Origin: Rugalucina vietnamica
Taxonomy: Eukaryota > Mollusca > Bivalvia > Lucinida > Lucinidae
Reading direction: 5' to 3'
NCBI GenBank assembly: GCA_964017185.1
Contig: OZ024870.1
Span: 21,723,621-21,787,620, forward strand
DNA length: 64,000 nt
The notes under the pieces were generated by a model. That model worked only from the letters and a program-made list of their open reading frames with translations, ran no database searches and was not told the DNA's origin. A program made the translations under genes and the position numbers. How positions within the stretch are numbered: position 1 is the first letter of the stretch; every line of letters begins with the position of its first letter. Positions 54,001-63,763 of the stretch are shown here, piece after piece.

Positions 54001-54155
54001 GAGTATCTCCGTAAGCTGCAAATCTGGAATGGTTGATATGTCGTACACCTTAGCCAGATGACCCCCGTTAGTTTGACAGTATTGACTGGCTTCATACCAT
54101 GTGAGAGGCTGTAGGTTAAGAACGTACGTTCTCGGCGAGAAAAAGTCATTCTGAG
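50135..54155 (-). CDS. C-type lectin / PAN-apple type I membrane protein, 5' exon missing
   Basis: Five exons (53996-54155, 52853-53076, 52313-52558, 51226-51347, 50135-50659) join in frame into about 424 residues plus a stop. The order is a C-type lectin-like domain (residues about 1-128; SQYCQTNGGHLAKV, FWIGL, IWADNTTLTWENW, HSLC), a PAN/apple domain (about 129-210; six cysteines, EECIQKC, FCMSFEH, VCQF, YYHKTC), a Thr/Val-rich stalk, a charged segment, one transmembrane helix and a cytoplasmic tail of about 115 residues. The usual sugar-binding triplets EPN, QPD and WND are not seen, so calcium-dependent sugar binding is doubtful. The first exon must supply a signal peptide and end in phase 1; it was not found. 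A cell-surface recognition or immune role is inference. A TRIM element sits in the first intron found. Confidence 0.85.
50676..50908 (-). mobile_element. Family A MITE copy, reverse
   Basis: GAGCCGCGCCATGAGAAAAC to TTCTCATGAGGTGGCTCA. Its hairpin is CAGCTTCGCGGTTACCGCG. It lies in the intron between lectin exons E and D. Confidence 0.75.
50978..51009 (+). repeat. (CT)n microsatellite
   Basis: CTCTCTCT tract in the intron between lectin exons E and D. Confidence 0.9.
51226..51347 (-). CDS. Lectin gene exon D (Thr/Val-rich stalk)
   Basis: The acceptor is TGTTTCAG. The exon encodes DAMPCSPVVEEINVTVTTTH through VALNDT, and the strong GTGAGT donor gives a phase-0 exit matching exon E. The sequence looks like an extracellular stalk, with NVT and NDT glycosylation sequons. 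Reading through the donor would reach a stop at 51154. Confidence 0.8.
51348..52312. other. Lectin gene intron, no further exon seen
   Basis: AT-rich intron between exons D and C. Open frames here (51470-51655, 51915-52112, plus strand) have no domain. Confidence 0.45.
52313..52558 (-). CDS. Lectin gene exon C (PAN/apple domain)
   Basis: One exon, phase 1 on both sides, holds a whole PAN/apple-type domain of 82 residues with six cysteines: GEC near the start, EECIQKC, FC, VCQF and the final KTC. Symmetric phase 1-1 is typical of shuffled extracellular modules. The acceptor is TTTACAG and the donor GTATTG. Confidence 0.85.
52853..53076 (-). CDS. Lectin gene exon B (second half of the lectin domain)
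   Basis: This exon has 74 full codons, from RPELSFWIGLSQ to SLCQYES, carrying the FWIGL and W-x-W motifs and the conserved cysteines. The acceptor reads AAGCAG, a NAGNAG tandem site. Use of either AG keeps the frame and changes the junction by one residue (HRPE versus QPE). The donor is GTATGA. Confidence 0.85.
53453..53937 (+). mobile_element. TRIM: miniature LTR retroelement with tRNA-Leu primer site
   Basis: LTR1 is 53453-53641 and LTR2 is 53736-53937; both begin TGAC and end with ACA, and LTR2 carries a 12-13-bp extra stretch. Between them lie only 94 bp: a primer binding site (53644-53660), a non-coding spacer and a polypurine run GGAGGGGGAAG just before LTR2. ATATA lies just outside each end, one base off on the right. 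There is no protein. It sits in the lectin gene intron, opposite to the gene. Confidence 0.8.
53644..53660 (+). promoter_or_regulatory. Primer binding site complementary to tRNA-Leu
   Basis: TGGTGGCAGCGGTGGGA begins two bases after LTR1. It is the exact complement of the 3' end (TCCCACCGCTGCCA plus CCA) that I know from animal tRNA-Leu of the AAG type. Confidence 0.75.
53996..54155 (-). CDS. Lectin gene exon A (first half of the lectin domain)
   Basis: The acceptor is ACTTCTAG and the donor GTAAGT. The exon has 52 full codons with two partial codons (phase 1 in, phase 2 out). It encodes QNDFFSPRTYVLNLQPLTWY followed by a SQYCQTNGGHLAKV helix, the canonical opening of a C-type lectin domain. 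Confidence 0.85.
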
Positions 54156-54816
54156 CTAGAAGTAATACAAACAAATAAAATACAGGGAGTAAACACACAT
54201 AACATTGCGAACTGGTTCCTATTTTCCTTCACTTCGTTCTACACATGGTTTGTGGGTGAATATTCATCTTGACAACAAGACCGCTATCAAAGCTTGAATC
54301 GGTATTTATATTTATTAACGTAACTTGACCTGGTGATATTCTGTGAGAAAAAAAAAGATGTACAACAACATAAATCAGACCTCCCAGGAAACTTGCCGAT
54401 AGAACTACTGACCAAGTTCGTCAAACATATCCATGCAATGAAAATCCCTTATACCCTACCTTTTTATAGTGAACATGGGGTTTACAGCCCTGGGGCATTT
54501 CTACTCAAAAACATATATTGTGGGTACTCGTTAGAACCGCCAAGGCAAAAACAATCGCTCTTGCAAAATAAAATTAAGAAAAATATCAGAGGCTTCCAAC
54601 TAAAAAAAAAAGATTTTTTTTTTATTTTTATTTATTTTATTTTATTTTTTTTTTTTTATTTATTTTTTTTTTTATTTTTTTTTTTTATTTATTTTTTTTT
54701 TTTTCAGAAATAAGAAAAATCTGCATGTTACATGGGCGTGTTTTCATAACATGATTATATTGTCCTGCTCTCAGCTGTTAACAAAGACTTAACCAGAAAT
54801 CAAAACATGACAAACA
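54156..54816. other. Upstream of lectin exon A: low-complexity T/A run and MITE fragment
   Basis: A family D fragment (TGTGGGTACTCGTTAGAACC) is at 54510-54545, and a (TTTATTTT)n tract at 54612-54705. The signal-peptide exon of the lectin gene was looked for here and not recognised. Confidence 0.45.
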
Positions 54817-55452
54817 AGCCCTTAAGTGCAGGCTACACGGAAGATCTTTGCTCTATAGACCTTGGAGTATAGAGCAAAGATCTTCCGTGTAGCCTACCTT
54901 AAAGCTTTGGTCTATAGACCTTTTTGGAGCTTCATGAACCTTTTTTGAGAATAGAACATGTCCTATTCCATACACCTTGATCTATACATCTTTTTCATTA
55001 TCTGAATGACTCACCGGCAATAGACCAATGAAATTCCAGGGAATGGGGTGAAAGGGTCGTGTGTTAATGTTTGTTAACAATTATATAACGAACATCATGA
55101 CTGAAAAAAACTGCATCCCAAAAAATAGATTTGGCATACTGGGGGTTGGAGGAGTTGAAAGGAAAAGTCCATTATTTTGGATGTAAGTTTGGGAGATTAT
55201 TTGGAAGGATGCGAGGCACAAAGCACTTACTAAAATTCAGGAACATTTGAAAATAAAGTCACATGAAAGTGTGCTTTTTATTGTTTTTTGTGTTCTTGAA
55301 TTAAAAAAAAAATGTTACGAATTTGTGATGAAGAAAGTACAAAGGTCCATACACCTAGGTCTATCATGTAGTTCTACAAGGTCTATGAACCAAAAGTTGT
55401 ATAGATCAAGATGTATACATCTTGTATCTCTCGTGTAGCTGGGGCTTTACCG
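54817..55452. mobile_element. Inverted-repeat element beginning with a 64-bp hairpin
   Basis: AAGCCC...GGCTACACGGAAGATC at the left faces GATCAAGATGTATACATC...CGTGTAGCTGGGGCTT at the right. At the left end 54831-54894 is a hairpin with 27-nt perfectly paired arms and a 10-nt loop. GTCTATAGACC and GTCTATGAACC motifs repeat inside. Confidence 0.55.
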
Positions 55453-55706
55453 AGACATGATTGAATTAACCACAAAGCCAAACCTATAAACTCCATTCCG
55501 TACTCTTACATGTAACTTGCTGCAAGCAGTTTAATGGAAATTCGCAAAGGCAAGACAATACGGGATTGCGATCTTATGAATTAATCAGTAGCTAGGATTG
55601 TAAACAAACATATCGTCCGGAAATGTGCCACTGACTTTTAGACATAAGCATATGAACATTGTCTGGACGGCTAACTCAAGTAGTGTTAAGATCAGATACC
55701 ATTTGA

Positions 55707-55938
55707 GCCTCCTCATGAGAAAACCAACAATCTGCATATGCGAAAACAAAGACGCAGATCAGCTTCGCGGTAACCGCGAAGCTGATCAGCGCCTTTGTTT
55801 TCGCAACACGGATAGTACACTTCCTCTTCTTCTTAAATCCGAAATTTCAAGCTTCTAGCCTGCTTCTGTGACTGTGCAGCCTGATTTGTGTCGGACCTGT
55901 TCAAAAACCACATTGTTGGTTTTCCCACGAGGCGGCTC
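55707..55938 (+). mobile_element. Family A MITE copy
   Basis: GAGCCTCCTCATGAGAAAAC to CCCACGAGGCGGCTCA, with a perfect GCTTCGCGGTAACCGCGAAGC hairpin core (arms of 10 nt). Confidence 0.8.
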
Positions 55939-56504
55939 ATTTTGCACAGGCGGGTGCGGTACTGACAGAGTTGCCCATAACCTGTGGCAAATAAATTGGG
56001 ATGGAATGCGCTATATAAAAACAACAAATACGCAGTTACGTCATTTATTTTGCTTTTTCCCTAGTTTCAGTGTATATTATAGTATAAAATATTAATAATC
56101 CACACCTTTACTTGGAAACAGATATTTTACGGCTTTTCCTATCGCTATGATGTAAAATAGTTGGGTATGGTCAGCATATTCGCAAAAGGACCGGTCGATA
56201 CGTAGGCCTCGTTTCAACGGACATTTTTTCTTTGTCGTAGAAAAATATGCTCATGAAAATTCAATTGCGTGGCGAAGATTCATTGTCAAATATCTGTGAC
56301 AAAGGCGAGCGAGTAATATAAGTAATCTTTGCTGGGTATGAACGCAAACTCATTGTCAAAGTTTTTGTGACAAATAATCATCGTCCAAGAAAAATTGTCC
56401 GCAGAAAGTAGGCTTTTACAACATGAGACTCAAGTTGTCTATCTACTCGAAAATGCACTTTGGTGTTCATTACATTTTGAAGCAAGAATTCAAGCTTCAA
56501 CGAG

Positions 56505-56690
56505 AGTGTGGTGGTATTGTGGTTAGAGCGTCGGACTTCGGATCGAGAGGTCAGGGTTGAAGCCCCACTATCAAAATTGTCTCATTTCATGATCAAATTA
56601 CATACACAGGAAGCGGTGGATCTGTATCGTCATGAGTGAAATATTATTGAATGTGACGTAAAATCATAATACAAACTTAGTGTTTTTGAA
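56505..56690 (+). mobile_element. tRNA-derived SINE
   Basis: GTGGTTAGAGCGTCGGAC (A-box region) and GGTCAGGGTTGAAGCCCC (B-box region) form a tRNA-like head. The tail AATGTGACGTAAAATC resembles the end of the SINE at 31.1 kb. Confidence 0.6.
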
Positions 56691-57715
56691 GCCGAAGGCT
56701 TGAACAGGTGAGCTTAAAGGATAAGCAGGCACCCGGCGTCCGCCCGTCCGCCGTCTACCATTTTCAAAGATCTTCTTCTCTAAAACCCCATTACCAATCA
56801 AAGCTAAATTTTACATGAAGCATCTAAAGGAAGGGCGAACCAATGTGTTTATAAGTAATCCAGGTCACATGACCAAGATGGCCACCATGCCCATATATGG
56901 TAAAACCCCTTCAAAAATCTTCTCCGGAACTGATGGACATATTTCAACGAAACTTGGAATGTAGCTTCTGTGCCTAAAGTACTACAATGAGCTTATAAAT
57001 AATGACCGTGTTACGACCTTGACCAACTTTACGGCAAGGTCAACATAAGTCGCCCATGCATCTTAAAATGGAGAAAATGATAAAATGGAATTTTAATGAC
57101 AAAACTTGCAGGAAATGGTTGAGATTCTATAAAAATTGGACCCCAGAGGTTGGTCAGCCCCACCCCAAGGAAATATACATGTATATGAATATAATATTCA
57201 AATATCATTTTCTAAAAAAAAAAACCTTGGCCAGTTAAAGGCAAATTTTATAGGAATCATCTATATGAAGGGGAACCAATGTGTTTATAAATAATTCAGA
57301 CCACAAGACCAAGATGTCTGCCAAGCCCATATATGGTAAAAAACCCTTCAAAAATCTTCTTTGGAACTGCTGAACCTATTGCAATGAAACTTGACATGTA
57401 GCAATTGGGAATAGAGTACTACAATATGTTTATAAATCATGGACCTGTGATGACCTTGACAAATTTTATGGCAAGGTCAACTTAGGTCATTCATGCAGAA
57501 CGCTGTTACAATGTCATTGAATGAAAAAAATCAGGAAATGGGCAAATGGACAGAATATTTATGCTTTTGAAAAAGAAATTGACACAGGGGTTATTCTGAC
57601 CCTGCACTGGGGCTATTTACTTGTATATGTCTGTTATAGTCAAACAAATTTATTGGTATATTTCTCAGATCACAGGTGAGCGTTTACAGAACCACTCACT
57701 GGTCTTCTGGTTTGA
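56690..57715 (-). mobile_element. Family B element 9, reverse orientation
   Basis: Read on the minus strand, it begins at the AGAGGACCAGTGG-type start (57715), has about two 454-type monomers, then a GGACGGCGGACGGGCGG-like run and a decayed hairpin (CAGGTGAGC and its complement) near 56700. Confidence 0.75.
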
Positions 57716-57879
57716 GGGTGCTGTAAAAAGACGATCGGATGACACGATGATAAGACATTTTATTTGCATATATCTCTCTCAGGCCGACACGTGATTTGCT
57801 TTCAGACACGAGGTTTGTATGGCTTTGTTCAAGTCAAAGTGAGAGCTTGAAGTAGAGAAAAACCGAATCAAGCCCCGTA

Positions 57880-58127
57880 TGAGTCACGACATGAGAAAAC
57901 CAACAATGTGATTTCTGAACAGGTCCGACACCAACCGAGCTGTACAAGCGCAGAAGATTGCTAGGGGCTTTCAAGGAGTAACATTTTTGGATTTAGAAAG
58001 TAGAGGAATTGTACTATCCGTGTAGCGAAAACAAAGGCGCTGATCAGCTTCGCAGTTACTGCGAAGCTGATCTGCGTCTTTGTTTTCGCATATGCAGATT
58101 GTTGGTTTTCTCATGACGCGGCACAGA
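57880..58127 (-). mobile_element. Family A MITE copy, reverse
   Basis: ATGAGTCACGACATGAGAAA to TCTCATGACGCGGCACA; the hairpin core is AGCTTCGCAGTTACTGCGAA. Confidence 0.8.
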
Positions 58128-58296
58128 TATAATGTGAAACTGAGTTCGTGAATCCAATTAATGGGAAAATATTAATTATTGATACTATAAATGCCTTTGT
58201 CTTACTGCACCTATTTACGTGTCAATTCCGGATAGAATCAAGAGAAAATATGTCAATAAGAAGATGTATGTTCTTCAGACCCATTTTATAGGTCTA

Positions 58297-58530
58297 GAGC
58301 CGCATCGTGAGAAACCCGGATTTTTGCCTATGCGGAAACAAAGGCAGATCAGCTTCGCAGTAACTGCAAAGCTGAACAGTGCCTTCGTTTTCGCTAAACG
58401 GATAGTACAATTCCTCTTCTTCCTAAATCCGAAATTTCAAGCTTCTAGCCCTTTTCTATGACTGTACAGGCCGATTTGTGTCGCACCTGGTCGGAAACCC
58501 CGAAGCCCGGTTTTCTCGCGTCGCGGCTCA
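58297..58530 (+). mobile_element. Family A MITE copy
   Basis: GAGCCGCATCGTGAGAAACC to TTCTCGCGTCGCGGCTCA. The hairpin core is CTTCGCAGTAACTGCAAAG, with one unpaired change. Confidence 0.75.
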
Positions 58531-59060
58531 ATCTCTCAGAGAGATTATATGCTCCTGGTCGACATGTAACGGGCCCGAATTGGATCTTATTTTGTTTGTT
58601 TGTTTGATTTGATGCCTAACGTTCCAGTCAACAGCTATGGTGATATCGGGATGTTGCCTCCATTTTATGGGACTTTTACCCAAAGTTAGGATGTCATGGC
58701 ATGCAAAAAGTGGTTTTGAAAATATAAGCACCCAAGTAAATCACTTAGGCTTATATGTATGAAAACAACTTTTCCTGGGCAGGATAAGACCTGAGCAGTT
58801 AACCAGTAATTAGTCGGTAGCGTACAAGCTTTGCATGGAGGCACAAGCAGCCAAACTATTTCTTTGGGCCCAAAGGGGCGGGGGCCCGAGTAGGATCTTA
58901 ACTGACATTCCCTACTGCAGGCCAAGTATTACATGTACTTGTTTGGGGTGAAGACAATCCCAGACATTTTTGTGTAATTTTAGTTTTTTAAACTTTTATT
59001 AGCAATGTAAACGTAAGGAGCAAACATGACTTTACCAACAGTAGTCGTTGGAATCGAATT

Positions 59061-59377
59061 ACCGTATTCGTTCTAATTAGCGCACATGCTGGAATAAGCG
59101 CACATCCTGGTCTATTCCGAAAATCATGTGCATAAGCGCACACTACTCGACTAGCACATCGGTATTTTATACCAATTTTACATATAAATACAATATAAAC
59201 CGCATTAAAACTTAACCTTAAGTAGATGAGTAGTGTGCAGTAATTGGAAACTTAAATGACATCATCATTGGTATTTCTGACATGGTGGTTTATGTGTTGT
59301 TTTCGTTCCTAGTGTGCGCTTATTAGAACGATATCTTGTTGATATGGTGCACTGTGCGCTAATAAGAACGAATACGG
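59061..59377. mobile_element. MITE with TAATTAGCGCAC inverted ends, copy 2
   Basis: ACCGTATTCGTTCTAATTAG at the left and its near-complement ending AATACGGT at the right (one change, TAATAAG). The inner TAAGCGCACAC motifs are as in copy 1, and the interior is in inverted order. ATT flanks both ends. Confidence 0.75.
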
Positions 59378-59587
59378 TATTTAGCGTGCGTTGCCCTTTT
59401 TAATACCGTTGTGTTAAGCCCGTGATACTGTTTTACCATATACCGAGTAATGTAATTTGTTGCTTCTTCACAAATACTTTCAAAAACGAATTAAATGTAT
59501 TTACTTATATCATCATTCTTTAATTGTCTTGCGGACGTTGCCCTTTTTACCATATTTTCTGTGTTGTATTCCCCATGCCTATTTATG

Positions 59588-59822
59588 TCATTTGCATGAG
59601 AAAACCAACAATTTGGGTTTCTGACCAGGTCTGACACAAACCAGCCTGTACAGTCACAGAAGATGGTTAGATGCTGTAAATTTTGGATTGAGAAAGAAAA
59701 AGGAATTGTACTATCCGTATAGCGAAAACAAAGGCGCTGATCAGCTTTGCAGTTACTGCGAAGCTGATCTGTGCCTTTGTTTTCGCCTATGCAGATTGTT
59801 GGTTTTCCCATGCGGTGGCACA
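59588..59822 (-). mobile_element. Family A MITE copy, reverse
   Basis: Left GCATGAGAAAACCAACAAT, right GGTTTTCCCATGCGGTGGCA; the hairpin core is GCTTTGCAGTTACTGCGAAG. Confidence 0.75.
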
Positions 59823-60131
59823 TTTAGAAGTTTTTTCAAGAAAGTATATAGTGTTACTGTTACGTTCGATCGTTCATTGCCTTGCATTGTAGGAAAAATA
59901 TAAATGAGAGTCAAAAAATAGACCAAAATTACAATAAATGACCAGTGGGCGGCCTTGCAGTGTAACGTGTCCACCACACCCGACGCGAACCAATTTTGGT
60001 AACACTGCGCGTGAACAAGATTTTGCATGTTTACTCTCTGTTCGAAAACAAAGGGAGGTTTTTAGTCAGTGAAATATAGATATTTAGTGTCAATGATACA
60101 TGGTTTAGTGAACATCGCTGCAACATATTGA

Positions 60132-60167
60132 TGCACCCCCCCCCACACACACACACACATACACACC
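60132..60167 (+). repeat. C-run and (CA)n microsatellite
   Basis: A run of C followed by about eight CA units. Confidence 0.85.
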
Positions 60168-60392
60168 TATCCCTACCGTCACACACAATTACACAATTGG
60201 TGGGTTGTATCACTAATGAACGAACAGAGTTTTTCAAGAGATGACATTTGAATAAGTTTGCATGTACATGTATACTTTAGTCAGTCATCTGGGTAATTCC
60301 GCGAAGTCTGACACCTTTTTACGTGGGCGGTAAGAATGAGACATGCAGTATTAATCGACTTCTAGACTATTCTGAGACTATTGTCAATTAAA

Positions 60393-60629
60393 TGAGCCGC
60401 TACGTGAGAAAACAGGTCTTTGGGGTTTCCGACCAGGTCTGAAACGAACCGTCCTGTGCTGATGCAGAAGGTGGCTAGAAGCTTACAATTTCGGGTTTAA
60501 GAAGACGAGCAATTGTACTATCCGTATAGCGAAAACAAAGGCGCTGATCAGTTGTGCAGTTACTGCACAGCTGATCTGCGCCTTTGTTTTCGAATATGCA
60601 AATTGTTTGTTGTTCTATGCAGCGGCTCA
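60393..60629 (-). mobile_element. Family A MITE copy, reverse, GTGC-type hairpin
   Basis: ATGAGCCGCTACGTGAGAAA to CTATGCAGCGGCTCA. The hairpin core is GTTGTGCAGTTACTGCACAG: both arms differ from the TTCGC form and still pair. Confidence 0.8.
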
Positions 60630-60804
60630 AATTGAAGTCAGTAGGGTAAGATGAGTTCATTGAATTTTAAAATAAACTTCTATATAAGCTGTAGAATTAA
60701 AAGAGCTCAAGTTACCATTAGTCATTCGACTTAAACTATATACTGTGTTACGATATATGCAGATTTATTAGCCACCTTACTGTATAACCCAACAAAATGA
60801 TTTG

Positions 60805-61040
60805 TGCCTGTGCGTGACAAAACCAACAATTTGGGTTTCCGACCAGGTCCGACACAAACCAGCCTGTACAGTCACAGAAGAAACCCAGGATCTTGAAAAT
60901 TTGGGTATAAGTAGAGGAGGAAATGTACTATCCGTGTAGCGAAAACAAAGACGCTGATCAGCTTCGCGGTTACCGCGAAGCTGATCTGCGTCTTTGTTTT
61001 CGCATAGGCAGATTGTTGGTTTTCTCACGCACAGGCTCAT
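60805..61040 (-). mobile_element. Family A MITE copy, reverse, with matched variant ends
   Basis: The left end CCTGTGCGTGACAAAACC and the right end TTTTCTCACGCACAGG pair with each other but differ from the family GCCGCGTCATGA. The hairpin core GCTTCGCGGTTACCGCGAAG is perfect. Confidence 0.8.
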
Positions 61041-61207
61041 TTGTGTGATCACTGAAGACTCGTGTCCATACAGTCCTGTTTAGGACTTTACTGTCTACAA
61101 GCATGAAACCGTAGCAGAGATCGAACTGCTACATGTGATTACACGTACTATATCTAAATCACACATGTTTTACAATTCATGGAGTTTAAGGTATTTTCCT
61201 CTTTAAT

Positions 61208-61580
61208 CACTGGGTGCTTCCTTCGTCCCGAGTATAAAAAGGTTTTGTTTGACTTTTACTATAGGTCCCGATAGGATTTGGCTTTGTTTGATTCTGGTAT
61301 CGGATTTTTTTCTACAATAATTCCTAGAATTTGGTCAATGATTTGATTTGATTCTCATTTATGACGTCATTGAAAGAATTTCAAGTCATAAAATAGTGTT
61401 TAGAATGCAATTTTATAGGAAATTTTTGTTTGATTCGTTAAGAAGTGATACAAATTGTGAAATTAATGGTATTGCCGACTCTGTTTTGTGGAGATTTACT
61501 CTGTTACGTAGTAGAAAAAATCCGGTACCAAAAAAGTCAAACAAAACCTTTTTATATCGGGACCAAGGAAGCACCCAGTG
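61208..61580. mobile_element. 373-bp MITE with about 45-bp inverted ends
   Basis: CACTGGGTGCTTCCTTCGTC at the left and its complement ending GCACCCAGTG at the right, both running to AAAAAGGTTTTGTTTGAC. No coding sense. Confidence 0.75.
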
Positions 61581-61692
61581 TTTGATACACTGTGGAGATT
61601 TACTCTGTTACGTAGTAGAAAAAATCCGGTACCAAAAAAGTCAAACAAAACCTTTTTATATCGGGACCAAGGATGCACCCAGTGTTTAATAC
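61489..61692 (+). repeat. 102-bp tandem duplication of the MITE right end
   Basis: TGTGGAGATTTACTCTGTTA through GCACCCAGTGTTT occurs at 61489 and again at 61591, differing by very few bases (GGAAGC versus GGATGC). The duplication includes the whole right terminal repeat. Confidence 0.85.
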
Positions 61693-62110
61693 CGACTGTC
61701 TTGGTGACAAAGCCCAATACATATGACCTAACGCCTACTGTTGTCATAGATAGGTATCTTAGAAGATTAAGGCAAACAATCGCTAAATGGTGTAAACTCG
61801 TAATTACTGGAGCAAATATGGTACAAAAAGTAGCTTAGAAATAGGAGAGGGTGGTCTACGGAGTACCACATTTGTTTCTATATAACAAAATGTTCGTCTT
61901 GATCTGTAGTTTTGAAATCCAGCGTTTGCCACCTTGGCAAACCTTGCACCATAACTCCAGTAGTCAAGATGGCGTCCAAGATGGCTGCCGTTTCATAAAA
62001 CCAACCTCTACTGCAAAAATGCATCATATTTTTCATGTGTTTGCATTGTAATGGTATTTTAATGTCCCATTTCATGTAAGAATGATAAACTTGTATATTT
62101 CAAGTAAAAA

Positions 62111-63763
62111 CCAGAGGACCAATGGTCCTGTAAACGCTCACCTGAGATCTGCTTCATATACCAATAAACATATTTGAATATTATGGTATTTAACAGATGA
62201 AGCCCTTGGGCCATTTTCTTTTTTCAGAATAATCAATATTCTGTCCATTTGTCAATTTCCTGCTGATTTTCCCCTTCAAATAACATTTTAAAAACAGATG
62301 AGCCTCTGGGGTCCATTTTTTTTCAGAATCATTAAATTTCAGTCCTACTGCCCTTTCACTTAAAATGACATTGTAAAAGGTTTCCCCATTCAAATGCATT
62401 GACGACCTTGCCATAAAATAAGTCAAGGTCACCACAGGGTCATGTTTTATACATACATTGTAGTACTTGAGTCATCCATACTTCATGCAAACTTTCGTTG
62501 AAATCGGTTCACCGGTTCTGGAGAAGAAGATATTTTAAGGGTTTTTACCGCATATGGGCATGGCGGCCATCTTGGTCATGTGACCTAGATTATTTATATA
62601 TACATTGGTTCCCACTTCCTATAGATGCTTCATATAAAATTTGGCTTTCATTGGCCAAGTGGTTTCAGAGAAAAAAATCTTTGAAAAGTGTGTATGGACG
62701 ACAGACCGGCCAAGGTCAAGAGATGACCTTGACCTAAATTAATCATATACCTTCATCTAATCCATTAGTTGTTTGCATCTACCACTTTTCAGATCTCAGG
62801 CTGCAATATTTTTCAAAAAAATAGCTAATTTCCACTTTTCTATGGAGTCTATGGAAACTTAAAGTTACCATAGCAACCAGAGTTCTTATCCGACTGGAAT
62901 AAAAAACACAAATTATGTAGAGGCTACTGTCAGGAACATGCATAAAAAGGACAGGATTCATCCACTTGACAGTTTCTGAGGAGAAGATTTTTGAATGTTT
63001 TTTTCAAAATTTTGCCCTTTATGGGGCCCCAGCAACCAATCAAAATAAAGGATTAGGACAAAACTCGCAAGAAACGTCAAACACTACTCAATAAACATTT
63101 CTGCAAAAACAAAATTCAAATGTCTGCAATTTTAGCGGAAAAATAGCCGATTTCCACTTTTCCCATTATAAGTCTATGGAAACTTTAAGTTGCCATAGCA
63201 ACCAGAGTTCTTATCCGCCTGGAATAAAAAACACAAATTATGTAGAGGCCACTGTCAGGAACATGTATACAAAGTACAGGCTTAATCCCCTTGACAGTTT
63301 CTGAGAAGAAGATTTTTGAATGTTTTTCGAAATTTTGCCCTATATGGGGCCCCTGCAACCAATCAAAGTAAAGGATTAGGACAAAAGTCACATGAAATGT
63401 AGAGGACTACTCAATAAACATTTCTGCAAAAACAAAATTCAAATATCTCCAACAAGACAGCAAAAACTGGCAATTTTCACTTTTTTCCATTATAAGTCTA
63501 TGGGAAGCATAAGTTACCATAGTAACCAGAGTCCTTATCCGATCAAAACAAAAAACACAATTATTCTTTCCCCCTACCTGTAGATGGTGTATGTGTAATA
63601 TGAGAACAATCGGCCCAGCGGTTTCAGAGAAGAAGATCTTTGAAATTGTGGACGACGGACGACGGACGGACGACGGACGGACGACGGACGGACGGACGGA
63701 CGGACGACGGAGCATGGGTATACTATAAGCTCACCTATGAGCCTTCGGCTCAGGTGAGCTAAA
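62111..63763 (+). mobile_element. Family B element 10 (mixed monomers)
   Basis: It starts CCAGAGGACCAATGGTCCTG. It contains one 454-type monomer, then a third monomer type of about 340 bp (TTACCATAGCAACCAGAGTT, near 62865, 63190 and 63505), a long GACG microsatellite (63650-63710) and the hairpin with CTAA at about 63759. Confidence 0.8.

Noticed and set aside
54156..56500. Signal-peptide exon of the lectin gene
   Set aside because: No ATG-hydrophobic segment with a phase-1 donor was recognised on the minus strand.
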